A stretch of DNA of 64,000 nt from Dichetophora obliterata (GCA_963920525.1 OY986438.1:52215753-52279752), one strand, 5' to 3'. Shown: positions 47,861-62,800, numbered from the stretch's first letter. The notes: generated from the sequence alone by a model not told the origin. Program-made: numbers and translations.

Positions 47861-49276
47861 TATGTAATAGATAGTTCTTTGTAGGAGGAGACTTAGTCAA
47901 TTTAACCAGCAGATTGATTTAAGTCTAACAAGCACCGGCCAGCAAATTGACCTTAACATTGATGCGATCAAAAACTCGACCTCGTGTACTGAAAACAGGT
48001 TTGAGATAGAAGGAAAACAAAAATGGTTTGATTTGGATTGTAAAAAAGCTAGAGCAAGATCCTTTAACATTCTGAAACTGGCAATATCTCGAAATGGTGA
48101 CTTTTTTCAAAAAGCTTATGTGCGGGCTAATAAGCACTACAAAGAAATCTGCAAAATTAAAAGAGAGGAGTATTTTTTAGGAATAGCAAGAAATGTGAAC
48201 AGTGTAAAGGATTCTTCTCAATTCTAGAAGTCAAAAAACGAAATGGTAATATATCAAGATAGGCAAGCACCTTGATGCGAATATTTTGGCTAGTTATTTT
48301 GAAAACTTATTGAATTCAACAAGTGTAAGAGAACCTATTCAGTTCGCTGAAAATCTGATCATAGTAAGGTTCTTAGAACAGGATATAACGCCAGAAGACA
48401 TCTGCATTGTTCTCAATAAAGCGAAAGACAAAAAAGCACCCGAAGAAGACAGAGTTCCTTACGAATTTTTCAATAATGCCCCTCCATCTTTTTTGGAAAG
48501 CCTAGCAAGAACCTATTCTCAAATTTTATAGACAGCAGAAGTACCTGAATCCTTCAAAAAACCAATTGTGTTCCCAATATACAAAAAAGGTGACGTAAAT
48601 AATGTTGAGAACTATAACGGTATTTCTTTTATAAATGCAATTGCCAAAATATTTACAGGCATCATATTAAAAAGGTTGGAAATTTGGATAGAAGAAAAGA
48701 AATTGCTAAGTGAGTTTCAAGCAGTCTTTCGTGCAGGTTATTCAACGATCGATCACATCTTCACTATTCAAAATATTGTAGATTATTACTTAGATTATCG
48801 ATTTTAAGGCTGCTTTTGACAGTATTGGGCATTTCGTCTAAAATTTTGAATGTGATAAAAAGTCTATATGAGAATACGGCTTCAGCGGTATGGGATGGGG
48901 AGCAAATATCACGATGGTTTACTACTAAAAGCGGAGTTCGGCAAGGTTGTTTGTTGTCACCACTGCTGTTAGCATTATTTGTTAATGACATAGTTGACGC
49001 TCTAGCCAATGGTATTAGAATTGCGGGTATCAATATAAAATGTCTCTTATATGCCGATGACTTACTTCTACTAGCTGATTCTCCAGAAAGCCTACAACAT
49101 ATGATAAATAAATAGGATATTTACTGTAAATTTTGGAATTTAGTAATAAATACGTCAAAGTCAAAGATTATGATTTTCAGAACAGGGAGAGGGAGACACT
49201 GTAGAACTGAGAGATGGGTTAAAAATGGGGAAAGCATTGAAATTGTTAAAGAATATAACTACTTACAGGCATGCTA
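47861..49276 (+). pseudogene. LINE, 5' part: end of endonuclease, linker and reverse transcriptase
   Basis: FFVGGDLVNL at about 47876 looks like the end of an AP-type endonuclease (family GGDFNA). The linker frame 48033-48227 (KKARARSFNILKL, YVRANKHYKEICKIKREEYF) follows. RT starts with EDICIVLNKAKDKKAPEEDR and PYEFFNNAPPSF (ORF 48286-48531), continues KKPIVFPIYKKGDVNNVENY (48568-48807) and LSEFQAVFRAGYSTIDHIFT. Then GVRQGCLLSPLLLALFVNDI and CLLYADDLLLLADSPE (48816-49115, YADD intact), NTSKSKIMIF and EIVKEYNYL up to 49265. In-frame stops (for example TAG 48530) and shifts make it inactive. It is interrupted at 49277. The clade is not assigned; it resembles Vingi-type or I-group LINEs. Confidence 0.85.
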
Positions 49277-49734
49277 CACAGGCCAGTATACTGGCTCAGT
49301 AGTTCGAAAAACTCAATACATTCATACTATTTTACAAATACACTCACACTGGATTCACTTTCATGCCACTTTTATTGCTACTGTCAACGAAATTTCAGAG
49401 CCAGTGGATTTTGACAGCAGCGGCCAGTGTATGTCAAAAAGGGGGATATCAGTGTGGTTTTTAATTACTTTTGGTGGGCTTATTTTGGGTTTTAATCGAT
49501 TTCGTACAGGAAGCAACACTGATAGTTTGTTTACATTTAAAAGTAAACAAAACAACAAGTAAAGCACACGCAAACTGCAATAGCAGCGAGAACCTTCGCA
49601 TTCGATGGAATTTTTTTAATGAACTTTCACGTGCATATGAAGCACCTCTTGCTACTAGCATGAAAGTTCGAAATTTTTCGAATCATTCGAACAGTACATG
49701 TATTCTTTCGCACTTTCACTGTCACAGGCCTGTG
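49277..49734. mobile_element. ~458-bp MITE inserted into the LINE, CACAGGCC...GGCCTGTG ends
   Basis: The left tip CACAGGCCAGTATACTGG (49277) and right tip CTGTCACAGGCCTGTG (to 49734) are flanked by TA on both sides. Alternatively the flanks GGCATGCT and AGCTTGCT would be an imperfect 8-bp duplication of hAT type. TTCGAA words occur near both ends (about 49303 and 49670-49690), and CTTTCATGC is inverted between left and right. The frames 49170-49737 crossing it are chance. Confidence 0.7.
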
Positions 49735-50570
49735 TAACCAGCTTGCTAGGTATGATACACCCTCAGAAATTTTAGATTAAATTCTAATAAAACTTTATTG
49801 TATATATGACCACACCAGAATTGTATTAGAATCTAGTATATGTCAAATATTAAAATTGAATTCTAATCCCATAATACTAAATTCTAATACAGAATTGGAA
49901 TAGAAACTAAGTTTATAACAATACTATTCTGGTTTATATTTTAATACATTTGTAATGAAGTGTAATACTTCAGTTATTAAAAAGTAATATGAATAAAAAA
50001 ATTTTTATTAAATATTAATACAAATTGTATTAAATGGTAACACAAATTGTATCAAATTGTATTAAATAGTAATACAGATTGTATTAAACATTAATACAAG
50101 ATGTATAACATTTAATACATATTGTCCTGAAAAGGTGAAAGGAAAAATCAACATTTATGGAATAAATTTATGGAACATTTATGGAATAAAGCTATAAATC
50201 TTTTATATGTTTACTTATTTTTAAAATTCCAATTGAAATAAAAAGAAAATATTTGGTAAACCAATAACAAAATATTTATTCATTTAAAGTTTATTTTATA
50301 ACATTCGGTTTTTCGTTAACAAAAACTATTTCTTTAGATTTTATTTTGACAATGTCAGATTTCAGAATCAGAATGACAATTTGACAGATGCTTGATTGAT
50401 ATTTGTATTATATTTGAAGACAATTTGTATTATAACTTGTATATAATAAAATTTGTATTATACTTTAATACAGATAACATTAAATCAATTTTTTAGTATA
50501 CTTGAAAGCATAAGTTTTAATCAAAAATATATTAAAAAAACGCTTGGCTTAAAATTAATTCCAAGATTTC
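49735..50570. repeat. second insertion in the LINE: (AATACAAATTGTATT) palindromic motif array
   Basis: From about 49760 to 50500 the words TAATAC and GTATTA recur in both orientations, often as ATACAAATTGTATTAAA. The left tip may be CACCCTCAGAAATTTTAG near 49760. The right boundary lies between 50500 and 50570, where LINE coding sequence resumes. There is no ORF. Probably a non-autonomous element with dense palindromic subrepeats. Confidence 0.6.
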
Positions 50571-52190
<1,620 letters not shown>

Positions 52191-55100
52191 AGTTCTGGGT
52201 AATTTTTTACAGTTAAATTTTCCCACTTACTCTCTTGTGCATAAAATTCTTAAGTTGATGGCACAAAAACTGCAAATTTTTTGGTTAATAAAAGCCAAAA
52301 AGTGTATTATTTATCGTTCTTCCAGAAAAATAGCGACATAGTGGTCTAGAAGCAAAATTTCGACCAAAAGCATACTTAAAACAATATGAAAGATTGACCC
52401 ATCATGACCTAAACTCAATAAAAAAACCAACGAATATAAGTTTTAAAAAGGAGTTAAGGGGACACAATTCGGGAGAAAAATTTATTTTTTTTCATTTTTT
52501 TAGAATAAAAAATACATCAAAAGTATTCTCTAAAAATTTTAGAATAATCGGTCTCTTCTTAACGGATATAAATAACTTTTAATAACTAGGGGTTTTTTAT
52601 CTGCATGCACTGCGTATTCAAAAACTTAAACGCGTTTTTCTCAAATCCAAGCTTTACCAATCAGTTTGAAAATCTTCTTACTTATTTTCTACATAAATTC
52701 ATCCTGATGAACGAAAGATTTTTGGGACGATTTTTTTTTTTTAATTAAAGTTTTTAAAATTCCTTCGTTCATCATAAGCATTATTTCATTAACTAATGAT
52801 CCCTTTTAGATGATCCAGTGAATTTTAGAAGATCCATTGATGAACAGCAGTGATATCTTCAAATATAAATCTTTCAAGTAAAAAAAATTGTCATTAATTA
52901 TTTCAATGTGTGGAAAAAAAAGAAAAATTCTAAACAAGACAATTTCTTGTACGTCCGAACTAGTTGTGCCTCCTTCAATACACTAATTTGAAAAATAATG
53001 AATAGAAATAAAAATACTTGCAAAAATATGTCACTCTTATTGCACCAATGTCACTTATATTAGTGTAGTTAAGTATTTTAAAATCGCAACAAAAATCCCA
53101 AAATACCTACGAACTTATTTTGGTCAGTGCTTTACAAGTATTGCTAAAACGCAGTTTTTATCAGATTAAAGCTTTTTAAAATTTTATTAGGATTTGTGTA
53201 TGTTTATTATTATTTCTATTTATTGTTTAATACTTGAAAAATGTATTCAATAAAAGAATTTTGTTAAACATTAAAACAAAAAAGTAAAATAGCAGCTTAA
53301 TTTTCACTTTTGGTCTTTCTCTTTATTTCGAAATCGTTTATAGGTATCAGACTAAATTAATGCTTAAAATATAAAGCCCAAAATATAAATAAAACGGAAA
53401 AGACAATAAAATAACAAAAAACTTTACAACAATTTCATCTAATGTCTAGTGTTATGACTAAATCGATAATGATAAATTTAATTTGGCATGTAACCCAATA
53501 TGTTGTCATGTTTAGATTTTTCAATAATATACTACTTTTCATTAGTAATATAAAACAATAATTACCAAACAATTTAGATCTCAAATGCTTTTTATTAAAA
53601 TCGAAAAAAATAAATGTTTCAAACACGATCAAAACTTATTTGAATTGATCTTGAAATGAATTATTGCGCAGAATTACATTGAATCCAGAAGAAACACAAT
53701 AAAATAAAGTGTGTTTCTGTAGATATATTTTTTACTCAGCGTTCTTCTAACACTATATTTAAGCTCTACATTGAATGAAACCTGTAAAACAACAAAAGCC
53801 AGCTAAGTTTCCTCCATTCTATAAACTCTTTATGTATCTTCAGCTCGTGTATTAATCAAATAGGTACGAGTGCCTTCATTCCAAAATAGTATCTACAACA
53901 GCACAGGTGGAAACGTTACTAATTTTCTTTTAATCTTAAACAAAAAACAAGAATTCACCGCAGGTGTATCAAGATGACTGTGTTGGTGCGTGAATTAAAT
54001 CACTATAGCTTAACGAAGTTATTGAGTATCTATGAATTTGAAAAACAATAATTAAAAGCACTTTGCGCGTGATTCTGAATCCTCAGGCAAGCTCAAGACT
54101 GGCATAAGTCAAAGCGTCCGAGTGTGAGAACACATTGAGTCCAGTGGGACAGCATGCTGTGTAAATGCTTGATCAATTCGCGTTTACAGCTCACAGCTGT
54201 TGCGCTGTTGGGCCAAATAACTCGTCGTTGCTTGGAACTCGTTCAGCTTAGCTTTGTTGCTGACTGGTTCATGGTTATACAGAGCACCATAAAACAATAT
54301 TACGAAAATATTTTTTTTTTGTTACTTTCGTGCTGCTTTCGGAACTTTGGACAGACCATTTAAAATGTATGGCTTACTTAGCGAAAAATTTTAATGATTA
54401 AAAAAAATGTTTTAGCCAAATTATGCTAAGCTGCACTACTCTGCTTTAGATTAATGCTGGTTTGTGGTTCAATATTTGTCTTTTGATTGGCATGAGAAAT
54501 GTGTTCGCTCTTAATAACGTAAGCGTGTAACATTTTTGTTTTTTGTATTTAAATTTTGGTAATTTTTTATGATGGAAAAAATATCGGAAAAGCAAATAAT
54601 GTTTTATATAAAACAATCATCAACGTTGAAAACATTAGTTATAATGGTTATTCGTTAATGTTGTAGACGAAAGACTTAATCGTCATTGTTATCATTATGA
54701 CTCATAAAAAATTTTATTTTTAAAAGATGAAGCAAAAATAAATGAGAACATAAGAAAAAACTACCTCCAAAAATATTTAAAGCTCTGGTGTAAAATACTA
54801 AGTACCTTTTTGCTTAAGATATCTTCTGATTTGATAAGGTTAAGCCAGTTTATTTAAGTTATTCGCTTTGATATTACACCGCACCACAATTATCGGAAAC
54901 AATTTTCACACACATAGTATATCCTATACACGTGAAACTAAAGGCAAAGGATAGTGAAACTGCTTTCTCTTTTTTTTTTTCTATAAAACGCCTTTATTTA
55001 ATTTTAAAGGATTTTTAAGTAACAAGACATGTATTGGTTTTAAAAATTTATTTAAATACTTATAACCTTCCATACATGACAACATTGGTATCAAATGAAA

Positions 55101-55549
55101 GATGACAGTTTTTTTTTTAAGCAAAAATTTGAAAAGCATTATGGGTTTGGCATTAAAAGTTTAGAATTTTTTTACTTCAAGCAAACTGAAAAGTATTTTC
55201 ATAAATTTTTAAATTAAACATAGGTCAATTAAACTAATTTACATATTTGGTATGAATGTATTGTCAACGCGTATTTATATGTTTTTTTTTATAAAAGAAA
55301 TTGACCTTTTTTATTTTATACGGATCAATAAATTTATTCAGTTTTACTACCCTTTGCCTCTAGTTTCACTTCTATATGGTTAACTTCGTGTGTTAAAGTG
55401 CCGTCTTATGGTGTAATCAATACACTTTTAAGATAATATAATTTCGTTGCCAACTTTTTTACTGTAGAATATTCAATTAAAATATCTTTTGGAGAAATAC
55501 ATTATTATATAATTATGGCAAGAAAATGATTTATAAGAAATATACTATA
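52191..55549. other. AT-rich intergenic DNA, no gene recognised
   Basis: Frames at 52394-52582, 53632-53435 and 54154-54363 lack motifs. No paired terminal repeats were found. The stretch 54050-54300 is less AT-rich and may be unique host DNA. Confidence 0.45.
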
Positions 55550-55846
55550 TTGAGTGATTCAGCTGTGCCAACCCACTGTTAAAGTCTTATATGATTTTAC
55601 ATTTGTTCGAACAAATTCGATTCACTTCTATAGTGCACTTTGGCAGAATCGTCGAACTCCGATGAATATCGAAAATAAAAGAAAAAATAAGAGTAGAGTC
55701 AAAGGCTTGATGTAAAAATAGTGACTGCTTTAATGTCCTATGATTAAATGGCCGATGAGAACGTTAAAGTTCATACGAATTTGTTCGAACAAGTGTCAAA
55801 TCATATAAAACTTTAACACTGGGTTGGTCACTGTTGAATCACTCAA
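55550..55846. mobile_element. 297-bp MITE with ~70-bp inverted ends
   Basis: TTGAGTGATTCAGCTGTGCC then AACCCACTGTTAAAG at the left pairs with the complement TTGAGTGATTCAACAGTGAC then CAACCCAGTGTTAAAG at the right. The match continues through TATATGATTT and TTGTTCGAACAAATTCG. The centre of about 150 bp is unrelated. No ORF. Confidence 0.92.
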
Positions 55847-57240
55847 GACTACTGAAAAGGAAATGTAGCGATTTTCGAGTTGTTGTTGTTACCTTCTTCA
55901 AACTTACTTGATGTAAAAAGCTTAAAATTAAATTCATGTAAAAATTCTAGGAAATATATCACAATTAACTATCAAAACGTAATATGTTTAAGAGAAGAAA
56001 AATTTCGCTGATCTTATATATTGCAGCTAAGAATACGGTCCCTTTGACCAGTAACATAGCAAAACTTTCCAAGTTCATCACATAATAGAACGCATTGTTT
56101 AACGCCTCCTGCAGTTTACGTAGCTAATTAATATGAGTTAAGATTACTTCAAAACGACTAAATTTAACTTTAAAAAAAATTAAAAAATAGCATAATAACT
56201 GTATTACTTATTTACGTCAAGTTTCTGTAAATTGAGCGAGCCTTCTGTGAAAAACTCATGGTGCCACTCGAAACGCTTCGTGGTCTCCCCAAAAAAAACA
56301 TGTTTTAAGTATATGCGATTTCTCTTATATCTTTATTTCTAAGATAGGTATTAACTTAATTTAAGAACAGTTTAGCAGAAAATTAACTGGTCTTTTGAAC
56401 AATAAAATTGATTTTTACGTAATTATGTATAAGACCTGACAAAATTATTTAAACTTTTGGAAAATTATTAACTTTTTTTTATTTTAAGCACCCTGTTTTT
56501 TTAAGTTAGAGTTTTTCAAAATTGATTATTTTTTTTCTAAATTCTTACTTAAATACTCTTTGATTAAGTAACGTAAAAACTGCATTAAAAGAATTATTGG
56601 TTTATTATTGGTATCATGCTTTAAAAATATGAACTTACGAAAAATGAGTCAACTATCGGACACTGTATCTCTCAAGGCGTATATTTTAAAAATCGAAATT
56701 TTCTTACATTTTTGAATCACTGATTTTCAATACACTGAACAATACACTGAATTCACTGAAATTAAAATGTATTAAAAACGAATTTAATACAAAATGTACA
56801 CAAAAAAGATTTTTTGCCATTTTATTTCTGATCGTGCACTAGAGGGTTATACGAAGAAGCATATTAAGAGAATCAGAAATATGAAATTTTGTGTTCAATA
56901 TCTCTTAACCCAAGAGTGCTTACAGCAGAAAACCATTTTTACTGTATCTTTTTATAGACTCTTTCAAATTTATTTATTAAGGTATTAAATTTCCGTAAAA
57001 CATAACTAGACATACCGATTCCAACAAGAAATTAACCTCCCGTCAAACACATATTCTGAAACCTTCGAACAAACACATATGCCTGGCCAGACCCCTATAC
57101 GTTTTTATGCATTTGTATGGCAAAAAGGGTACCTTAACTTTGAATTTCTAAGTATGCTCGTTTATTATTTTTGTCTTTAGACTTTTTCTTTGATTTGTTG
57201 ATATATGTAGCTACCAAAATGTAAAATTTTTTTTATTAAT
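55847..57240. other. AT-rich intergenic DNA, nothing recognised
   Basis: The 64-codon frame at 56794-56988 has no domain. Confidence 0.45.
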
Positions 57241-58152
57241 TTTGTGGAATGTATGAAAAACAAGTATAATCAACTTTAGGATGTTGTTGGCACACAGGAT
57301 AAGTGCATTTGGTGCAGTCAAAACGCTTCCTACGCAAGCTTTTCGTCTTGCGTGGCACACATTCTGCAATCTTTTCTGGAATTCAGTGTACTAGGACCAC
57401 TTTGTTGGTTAGGCAGCATGTTGCTGGGGATATTCAACCTTCCAAAGAAAGATTCAATTTCCAAACGGGTTGAATGTTGTCCCAAAATATGGTTGATGTT
57501 CATGCCATTTTCAGTATTAGCAAGCACCAATTGTTTGCTCAGCGTGTTCAAGAACATTATTAGCTTTTCTTTTCTGGTTCCTTCTGTATTTTCATTGCAT
57601 ATGATGTAAGCGGCTTGTCCCATGACGTCTATCATGTTGCAAAAAAATGCTAATGGCCAATGTCTGGTTGACCGTTTTGTGGAGTAATGCGTTACCATTT
57701 CGTCCATTGTATCAACGCCGGCCTTTGTTAAATTGTAAAACAATATAGATTCCGGTTTTTTTGTAACGCCTTCAACTTTCTCGGTGTAGATTTACTGCTT
57801 TGTTCTTCTTTGGAACGTAGCTACACAGTGATACAAGGTTATCATAGAAACCGAACACAGATGAAAGCACTGGCCATTTGCTGTCTTTTTTCACTTCTTT
57901 GGGAAGACATCTTTTGTTAGATCTAATGGTGCCAACATATGCTAGTCCAATCGACGAAAGACGTTTAGCTGCGTCTAATGTTGTAAAGCAGTTATCAGCA
58001 ATAAAAGTTCTGCCGCTGTCGGCGTATCCATTAGCCAAACTCATGAGCACATTTTCGCCTTGGTTTGCCTCTCGTTGTTCTCCCTCTTTACCAGTGTACA
58101 GTTTTCCTTGCAACGGATTTTTAAAAAACACATTTTTTAAAAAATATTGCAA
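57240..58152 (-). pseudogene. piggyBac-like transposase, C-terminal half, two frameshifts
   Basis: The minus-strand frame 58152-57772 holds GRTFIADNCFTTLDAAKRLS, matching the second catalytic Asp block (family ADNFFTS), then GLAYVGTIRSNKRCLPKEV and VLSSVFGFYDNLVSLCSYVP. After a shift near 57775 the frame to 57330 reads EGVTKKPESI, NLTKAGVDTMDEMVTHYSTK (third Asp block, GVDxxDxM) and RHWPLAFFCNMIDVMGQAAY. It ends in KDCRMCATQDEKLA. A second shift near 57333 leads to RKRFDCTKCTYPVCQQHPKV and YTCF, completing the Cys-rich C-terminal zinc domain before a TAA near 57245. The N-terminal half with the first Asp is absent. TTAA occurs at 57032 and 58461, but TIRs could not be matched. Confidence 0.9.
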
Positions 58153-58805
58153 ACACTAGGTAGGAGCAACTTGTTCCGGCCGAAAATTTTCATGCTGATA
58201 ACATCCAGTTTTGGATTCTACATGAAATTCTGAGTTGAAAACTCCTAGGGACTATATAACTCTGATAAAATTTATCCCAGCGAAAATTCGTTTATGAATC
58301 TATATAATTATATAAAAATTTCATAGAGCGTTTCATACTGTCTACTCGTTCACTGGTCGACTCACAGCACAAACTAGAAAAATTAAATTTAATATATATA
58401 TAACTTTGATTATGTAGATGCGTACTCAAAGATAATTTTGAAAATTATATCTTTAAAGGGTTAAAATTTAGTAAAAATAGTTATAAGTTTGTAACGGGCT
58501 ACTTGGAGTTATACCTGAGATGTCAAAGTTCTGTAAACGAATTCTGCTTACATTCATTATAGTTAAACAAGCATTATTAGGGTTTTTGAAAATTTGATTA
58601 GCTTAAGGGTTAAAACTGTATTTTTTTAGGGCAAATTCAAAATGTTATAAGTCCGACAAAGTACAAGTTACTCACTAGTTTTTTGCGGTAAATTACTTTT
58701 CAAACTTATGAATATAAATTCTTCATTTTTTTTTTTTTGTTTAATCGCTGAAGGTTTAAAAAAATCTTTTAAAAAGAGATGCATTTTAATTTCATTATTT
58801 GTTTT
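58153..58805. other. AT-rich DNA, nothing recognised
   Basis: Expected position of the missing piggyBac 5' half, but no transposase motif can be read here in any frame. Confidence 0.4.
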
Positions 58806-58811
58806 AATTTG

Positions 58812-59105
58812 TGGCAGCCGCAGCCTAGTGGGTAGAGTGCGTGGCCCCTAAGCTAAAGAACCGCGGTAGCCCGGGTTCAATTCCAGCTCAGACAGAAAGT
58901 TTTTTCAATTGAATTAATTTTTCTGTTCGGTCAATGGCAAACCTCAGAGAGTAAAAATTGCCATGTAAAGCTTCTTGAGAACATAAGCCGTTTAGAGTCA
59001 GCATAAAACACGTAAGTCCAGTTCTCGGTCATTTGTGATCAAACATTTAATAAGACGCACAACACAATTGATCAATAGAAGCTAGGTCAAAGTCCTTGCA
59101 ATGGC
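58812..59105 (+). repeat. tRNA-headed SINE with body, probably tephritid type
   Basis: The head has an A box CAGCCTAGTGGGTAGAGTGC (58821-58840), AAGCTAAAGAACC, a B box GGGTTCAATTCC (58873-58884) and the shared tail AGCTCAGACAGAA. The body follows: AATGGCAAACCTCAGAGAGT, TTGCCATG, AGCCGTTTAGAGTCAGC, AAGTCCAGTT, AAGACGCACAACACAA and TAGCTAGGTC-like words near 59080. The order resembles a SINE I recall from tephritid flies (TGGCAAACCTCCGAG... GGAGTCGGC... AGACGCACACCACAA). That match is from memory. The copy is degenerate and has no clear poly-A or target duplication. Confidence 0.65.
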
Positions 59106-62100
59106 TGAAAGGGCCAGTTTATTTTTTTTTATTTGTTTTAAATATGGTCATGTCCGCATTTCCAAAGCTGTCATTTTGAATATTAAAATGTTGACCCCGG
59201 ATTTATGATCAGCGACCCTGAAAACCCCCAGAGTAACATTTTTGTGGCGATCCGTAGCCCCTGTAAATTGATAAGCACGGATAAATGTCATCGGAGCTGT
59301 ATGGTCCGAGACTCTCAAAATTGTATCAGTGTTTTGAAAATTAGTGAAACTAAAAATATGAAAAAATTTATATTCTTATAATATTCGTTTTCGGAGATAA
59401 AGTTGAAACATTTTTCTTAAATTCATATATTTACAGCATGATATCTGCAAGCAATTTAAATAAGAATTTGAAAAGAATAATTAATTTTGAAAACTCCAAC
59501 TATCAAAAACAGGTAGATAAAATAAAAAAATTTAATATTTTTGCAAAAGTTTAAATAATTTATAAACCTCGTAATAAATTTATGGTTGATAAATACTTAA
59601 TCTTCCATTAGTTTAAAAAGTAAGTAAAAAGCTAACATACAATTGCATATGTCAGTTACAAAAATGCATTTTATAGGGTATTCACAAGAGATAAACAAAA
59701 GCAGTCTAGGTGGTGTTTGTAGCCCTTTTAATAGGAAAAAATTCTTTCATGGGTTTTTCTAACGTATCTCCAATTTCGAACTCACTTCTCGGTGTTTCTA
59801 TTTTCCTTTTTTTTTGTAAAAGAGCCGTTATTTTTAAGTGCATATTTTTTGTGATAAAAAGTACCCTATGTTCCAACCAGAGACGTAAGTCACCTACGAG
59901 TCAAGTTTAAAAAAAAACCAGTAGTTTGCTTGCACGTGATAAACAGACAAAAATTTAAAAAAAAATACATTTTTGGAATTTGCATCCTTAAAAATTTTCA
60001 GCGCAAAAATAATTTCGAAAAAATATTCAATGTATAGATTTTTTTAACAGTCTTATTATATGTATAGATAATTACAAAAAAAAGGATTGCTAGCAGTCAA
60101 ATATGCTAACATTCATTTATAGATGTCGAAAGTTTTATGAAAATTCTAAAGAAATACAAAGCAAGAAATAGTTGCGTTCTTTATAATATATTCTACTTTT
60201 AGAGAATTTAGAGACTCTATTATTCAAAGTTGATTTATGAAAGTTTTTTAGGAAACTCAAAAAAGACTGGCTGGGAATTAAACCCTTAAAGTTTATAAAA
60301 AATATATTTAATTGTTGTGATCTTAAATATTTGGAACCTTAAATATCGGGACCTTAAGTGGCTAAAATCTTAGAGCATTGCAACCTTCAATGGTCTGAAC
60401 TTTTAACTGTCTGGATTTTTATTAGTAGGAGCTTTCATTATGGTAATTAATATGTGAAAAAACAATATATATTAATGGAACTTCCTTTGACTTAAGAAAA
60501 ATTTAAAAATTTGGAAAATTTCAGCTCAAAAATTAACCTAACTGATTCGGTCAGTTCGTTAGAAAAATTTATTTTCGTTGTTATTGGAAAGCCCCGACTT
60601 TGTTTTAAGGTCTGAATCAATCTCTGCCTAGCGACAACTCCAACATATCCATTCAATGACTTTTTTGATAGCGTATATTTTTTGAAAGCTGCGCTCAACA
60701 GCTTAAGCGGCATAAATAGCTTAAATTTTGGTTTATACAACTTATTTTTTTATTGTTACCTTTTTTTCATGCTCAACAACTTTGTCTGGCATGAATGCAT
60801 TTTGCATTTTTTTGCTCATAAAAAAGTGTAACACAGCGAAAAAAGTTGCCACAAAAATCTAAAAACGTGTGAGCATTAAATGCTGAGGTTTGTCTTTTGT
60901 TTGTTGCACTTGAAGTATCTCACGTACCTTTGGCGACGTTGGTAGCGTGGTCTGTGCACTACAGCCACATAAATAGACACATGTACCTACGAGTACGAGT
61001 GTAGGTATGAAGGTGGGGATGGATCATAAAATATGACAGAGGCATTGTTTTGTTGTTGGCTCAAATGCTATACTATCGCGTAGATACATTGTTTAATGCA
61101 TTTACAAGTGTGCAAAGTATTAAAAACTTTATGACAGGATTTCAAAGGTGCTGCAAGGGAACACAACTAGAAGCAAAAAAAAATTTAGGTGTTGTTAAAA
61201 ATTTTTATATAGATATATGTATCTTGTTTTTTTTTAAAGTCTTACAACATGTGCAGACATATCCAGCACAGTGCAGCGGTAAGTTGCATGCATGAGTGTG
61301 AAAAAATATTTCATACACTCATGCTTAAGAGTGACTTGAATGTGTTTATAATGTAATAAAAGTTTTTACTTCAAACACATGCTTGAGTTCCCGCTTCATA
61401 TTTAAGGAAATTGGCTGCATTTATATTGAGCTGCCACTTGAGCAGGATGTAGCTGATAAAATATTGAGATACTTTAATTTAAAATAAACCTTAGAAGCAC
61501 TGATCAACTAACGCATCCACCAGATACTTTAGTGATGTGGCGCGTTTATATTTTGTACTTACCAGCTAAAAAGCAATCGGAAAATTCCTGCTGAAAATAA
61601 GGAAAAAAAAATACTGATTAATATCTGTATCTAAAGCAACAGTTTATCTGTATAACATCTCTAAATTATTTTTAAAAGAACCAGCAAATGCATTTTAAGA
61701 GAAGTCTTAAGAGCTTTTCTAACCCACGGGTTAACTACACACAACATCTGTAGCATACAGCATCTGACACATGTAGCTGTTTAGTCAAAATATTTTTGCT
61801 TTTTATGACATCTTAAAATTAACCAGAAAATGCTGTTCACACATGAGCGACAACAAATTCTTGCATGCAGCGTATTTATGTGCATGAGGAGGGTATACAA
61901 ATAAAAACTTCAAAATGCCAAGAGGAAGAAGACATAAAATTAATAGCCAGCAACCAGAGACCCAGCGAACTTTCACTAAATCAAAACTTGAGTGTAGGAA
62001 AAGAAAAATAGATAACTATACAAATTGTGCGACGAATCTGTAACAAAATCCAAGTGAATCATGTTGAGCGAAAGAGAAAAACTTTTGGAACTGTTGCAGC

Positions 62101-62800
62101 AAAGCACAGCATTCGGGGAAAAGCGAAAGTTTAGTATAAGTATCTGCATCTAAGACTGATGGTCTGACTGACACGGACGCATCTGCCTGCATATGTCTGT
62201 TGTGCAAGAAATGTCGGAAACATGTTTCTCCGTCAGTCTGTTTGTATGCATGACCAAAAAGTGATATGGCTACAACAACAACGTGACACTGTCAAATTAC
62301 ATCTTTCAAAAAATTATTATATTAAATATTTGTGAAACAAAGCAACCGAACGCCCGCAGCTTACAATTCAAACTCATGGATGCATTTTAAATTGAAGAAT
62401 TATAATGGAGTTGCAGCAATAAAAGATGCTTCTCCAACGAGAGCATCCGACAGTGAAAATCCATAGAGGAAGCGTTTTCAATTGGTGTTGCGTGTAGCTC
62501 GTATTTTATGAAGTGTTGCCGCTGCGTTGCTCACATCACACACATTCACTTCGATTTCGTTTTTATTGCTTTTGTTGCGTGTCCAAATGTGTACGCTACT
62601 GTCTTAGCTGCATTTTAACACGCAAGTTTTTAAAGCTATTTTCCCATTTTATATCGACAAGTGGCTTGGACGTGGGCTAACTTTAAGTTGACGCATCAAG
62701 TTAAAGCCATATCTTTTCAAATGATATAAAGTTTTAACACATGTCTTACTTATTGAATACTTGAGCTTAGTTTTCGTTGAATATTTTTTCAAAATATACT
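59106..62800. other. intergenic DNA without a recognised gene
   Basis: Frames at 59710-59910, 60740-60492 (minus), 61050-61295 and 62207-62016 (minus) lack domains. From about 60770 to 62650 the sequence is less AT-rich and resembles unique fly non-coding DNA. No inverted repeats were found. Confidence 0.45.

Noticed and set aside
52730..52790. Small inverted repeat GAACGAAAGATTTT / TTCCTTCGTTC
   Set aside because: Too short and interrupted by poly-T to support an element.
57032..58464. TTAA sites at 57032 and 58461 as exact piggyBac ends
   Set aside because: Adjacent bases (CCTCCCGTC versus CCCTTTAAAG) do not form a convincing inverted repeat, and TTAA is frequent in AT-rich DNA.
60492..60740. 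82-codon minus-strand ORF
   Set aside because: No family recognised and no neighbouring transposon motif or ends; kept only as intergenic sequence.
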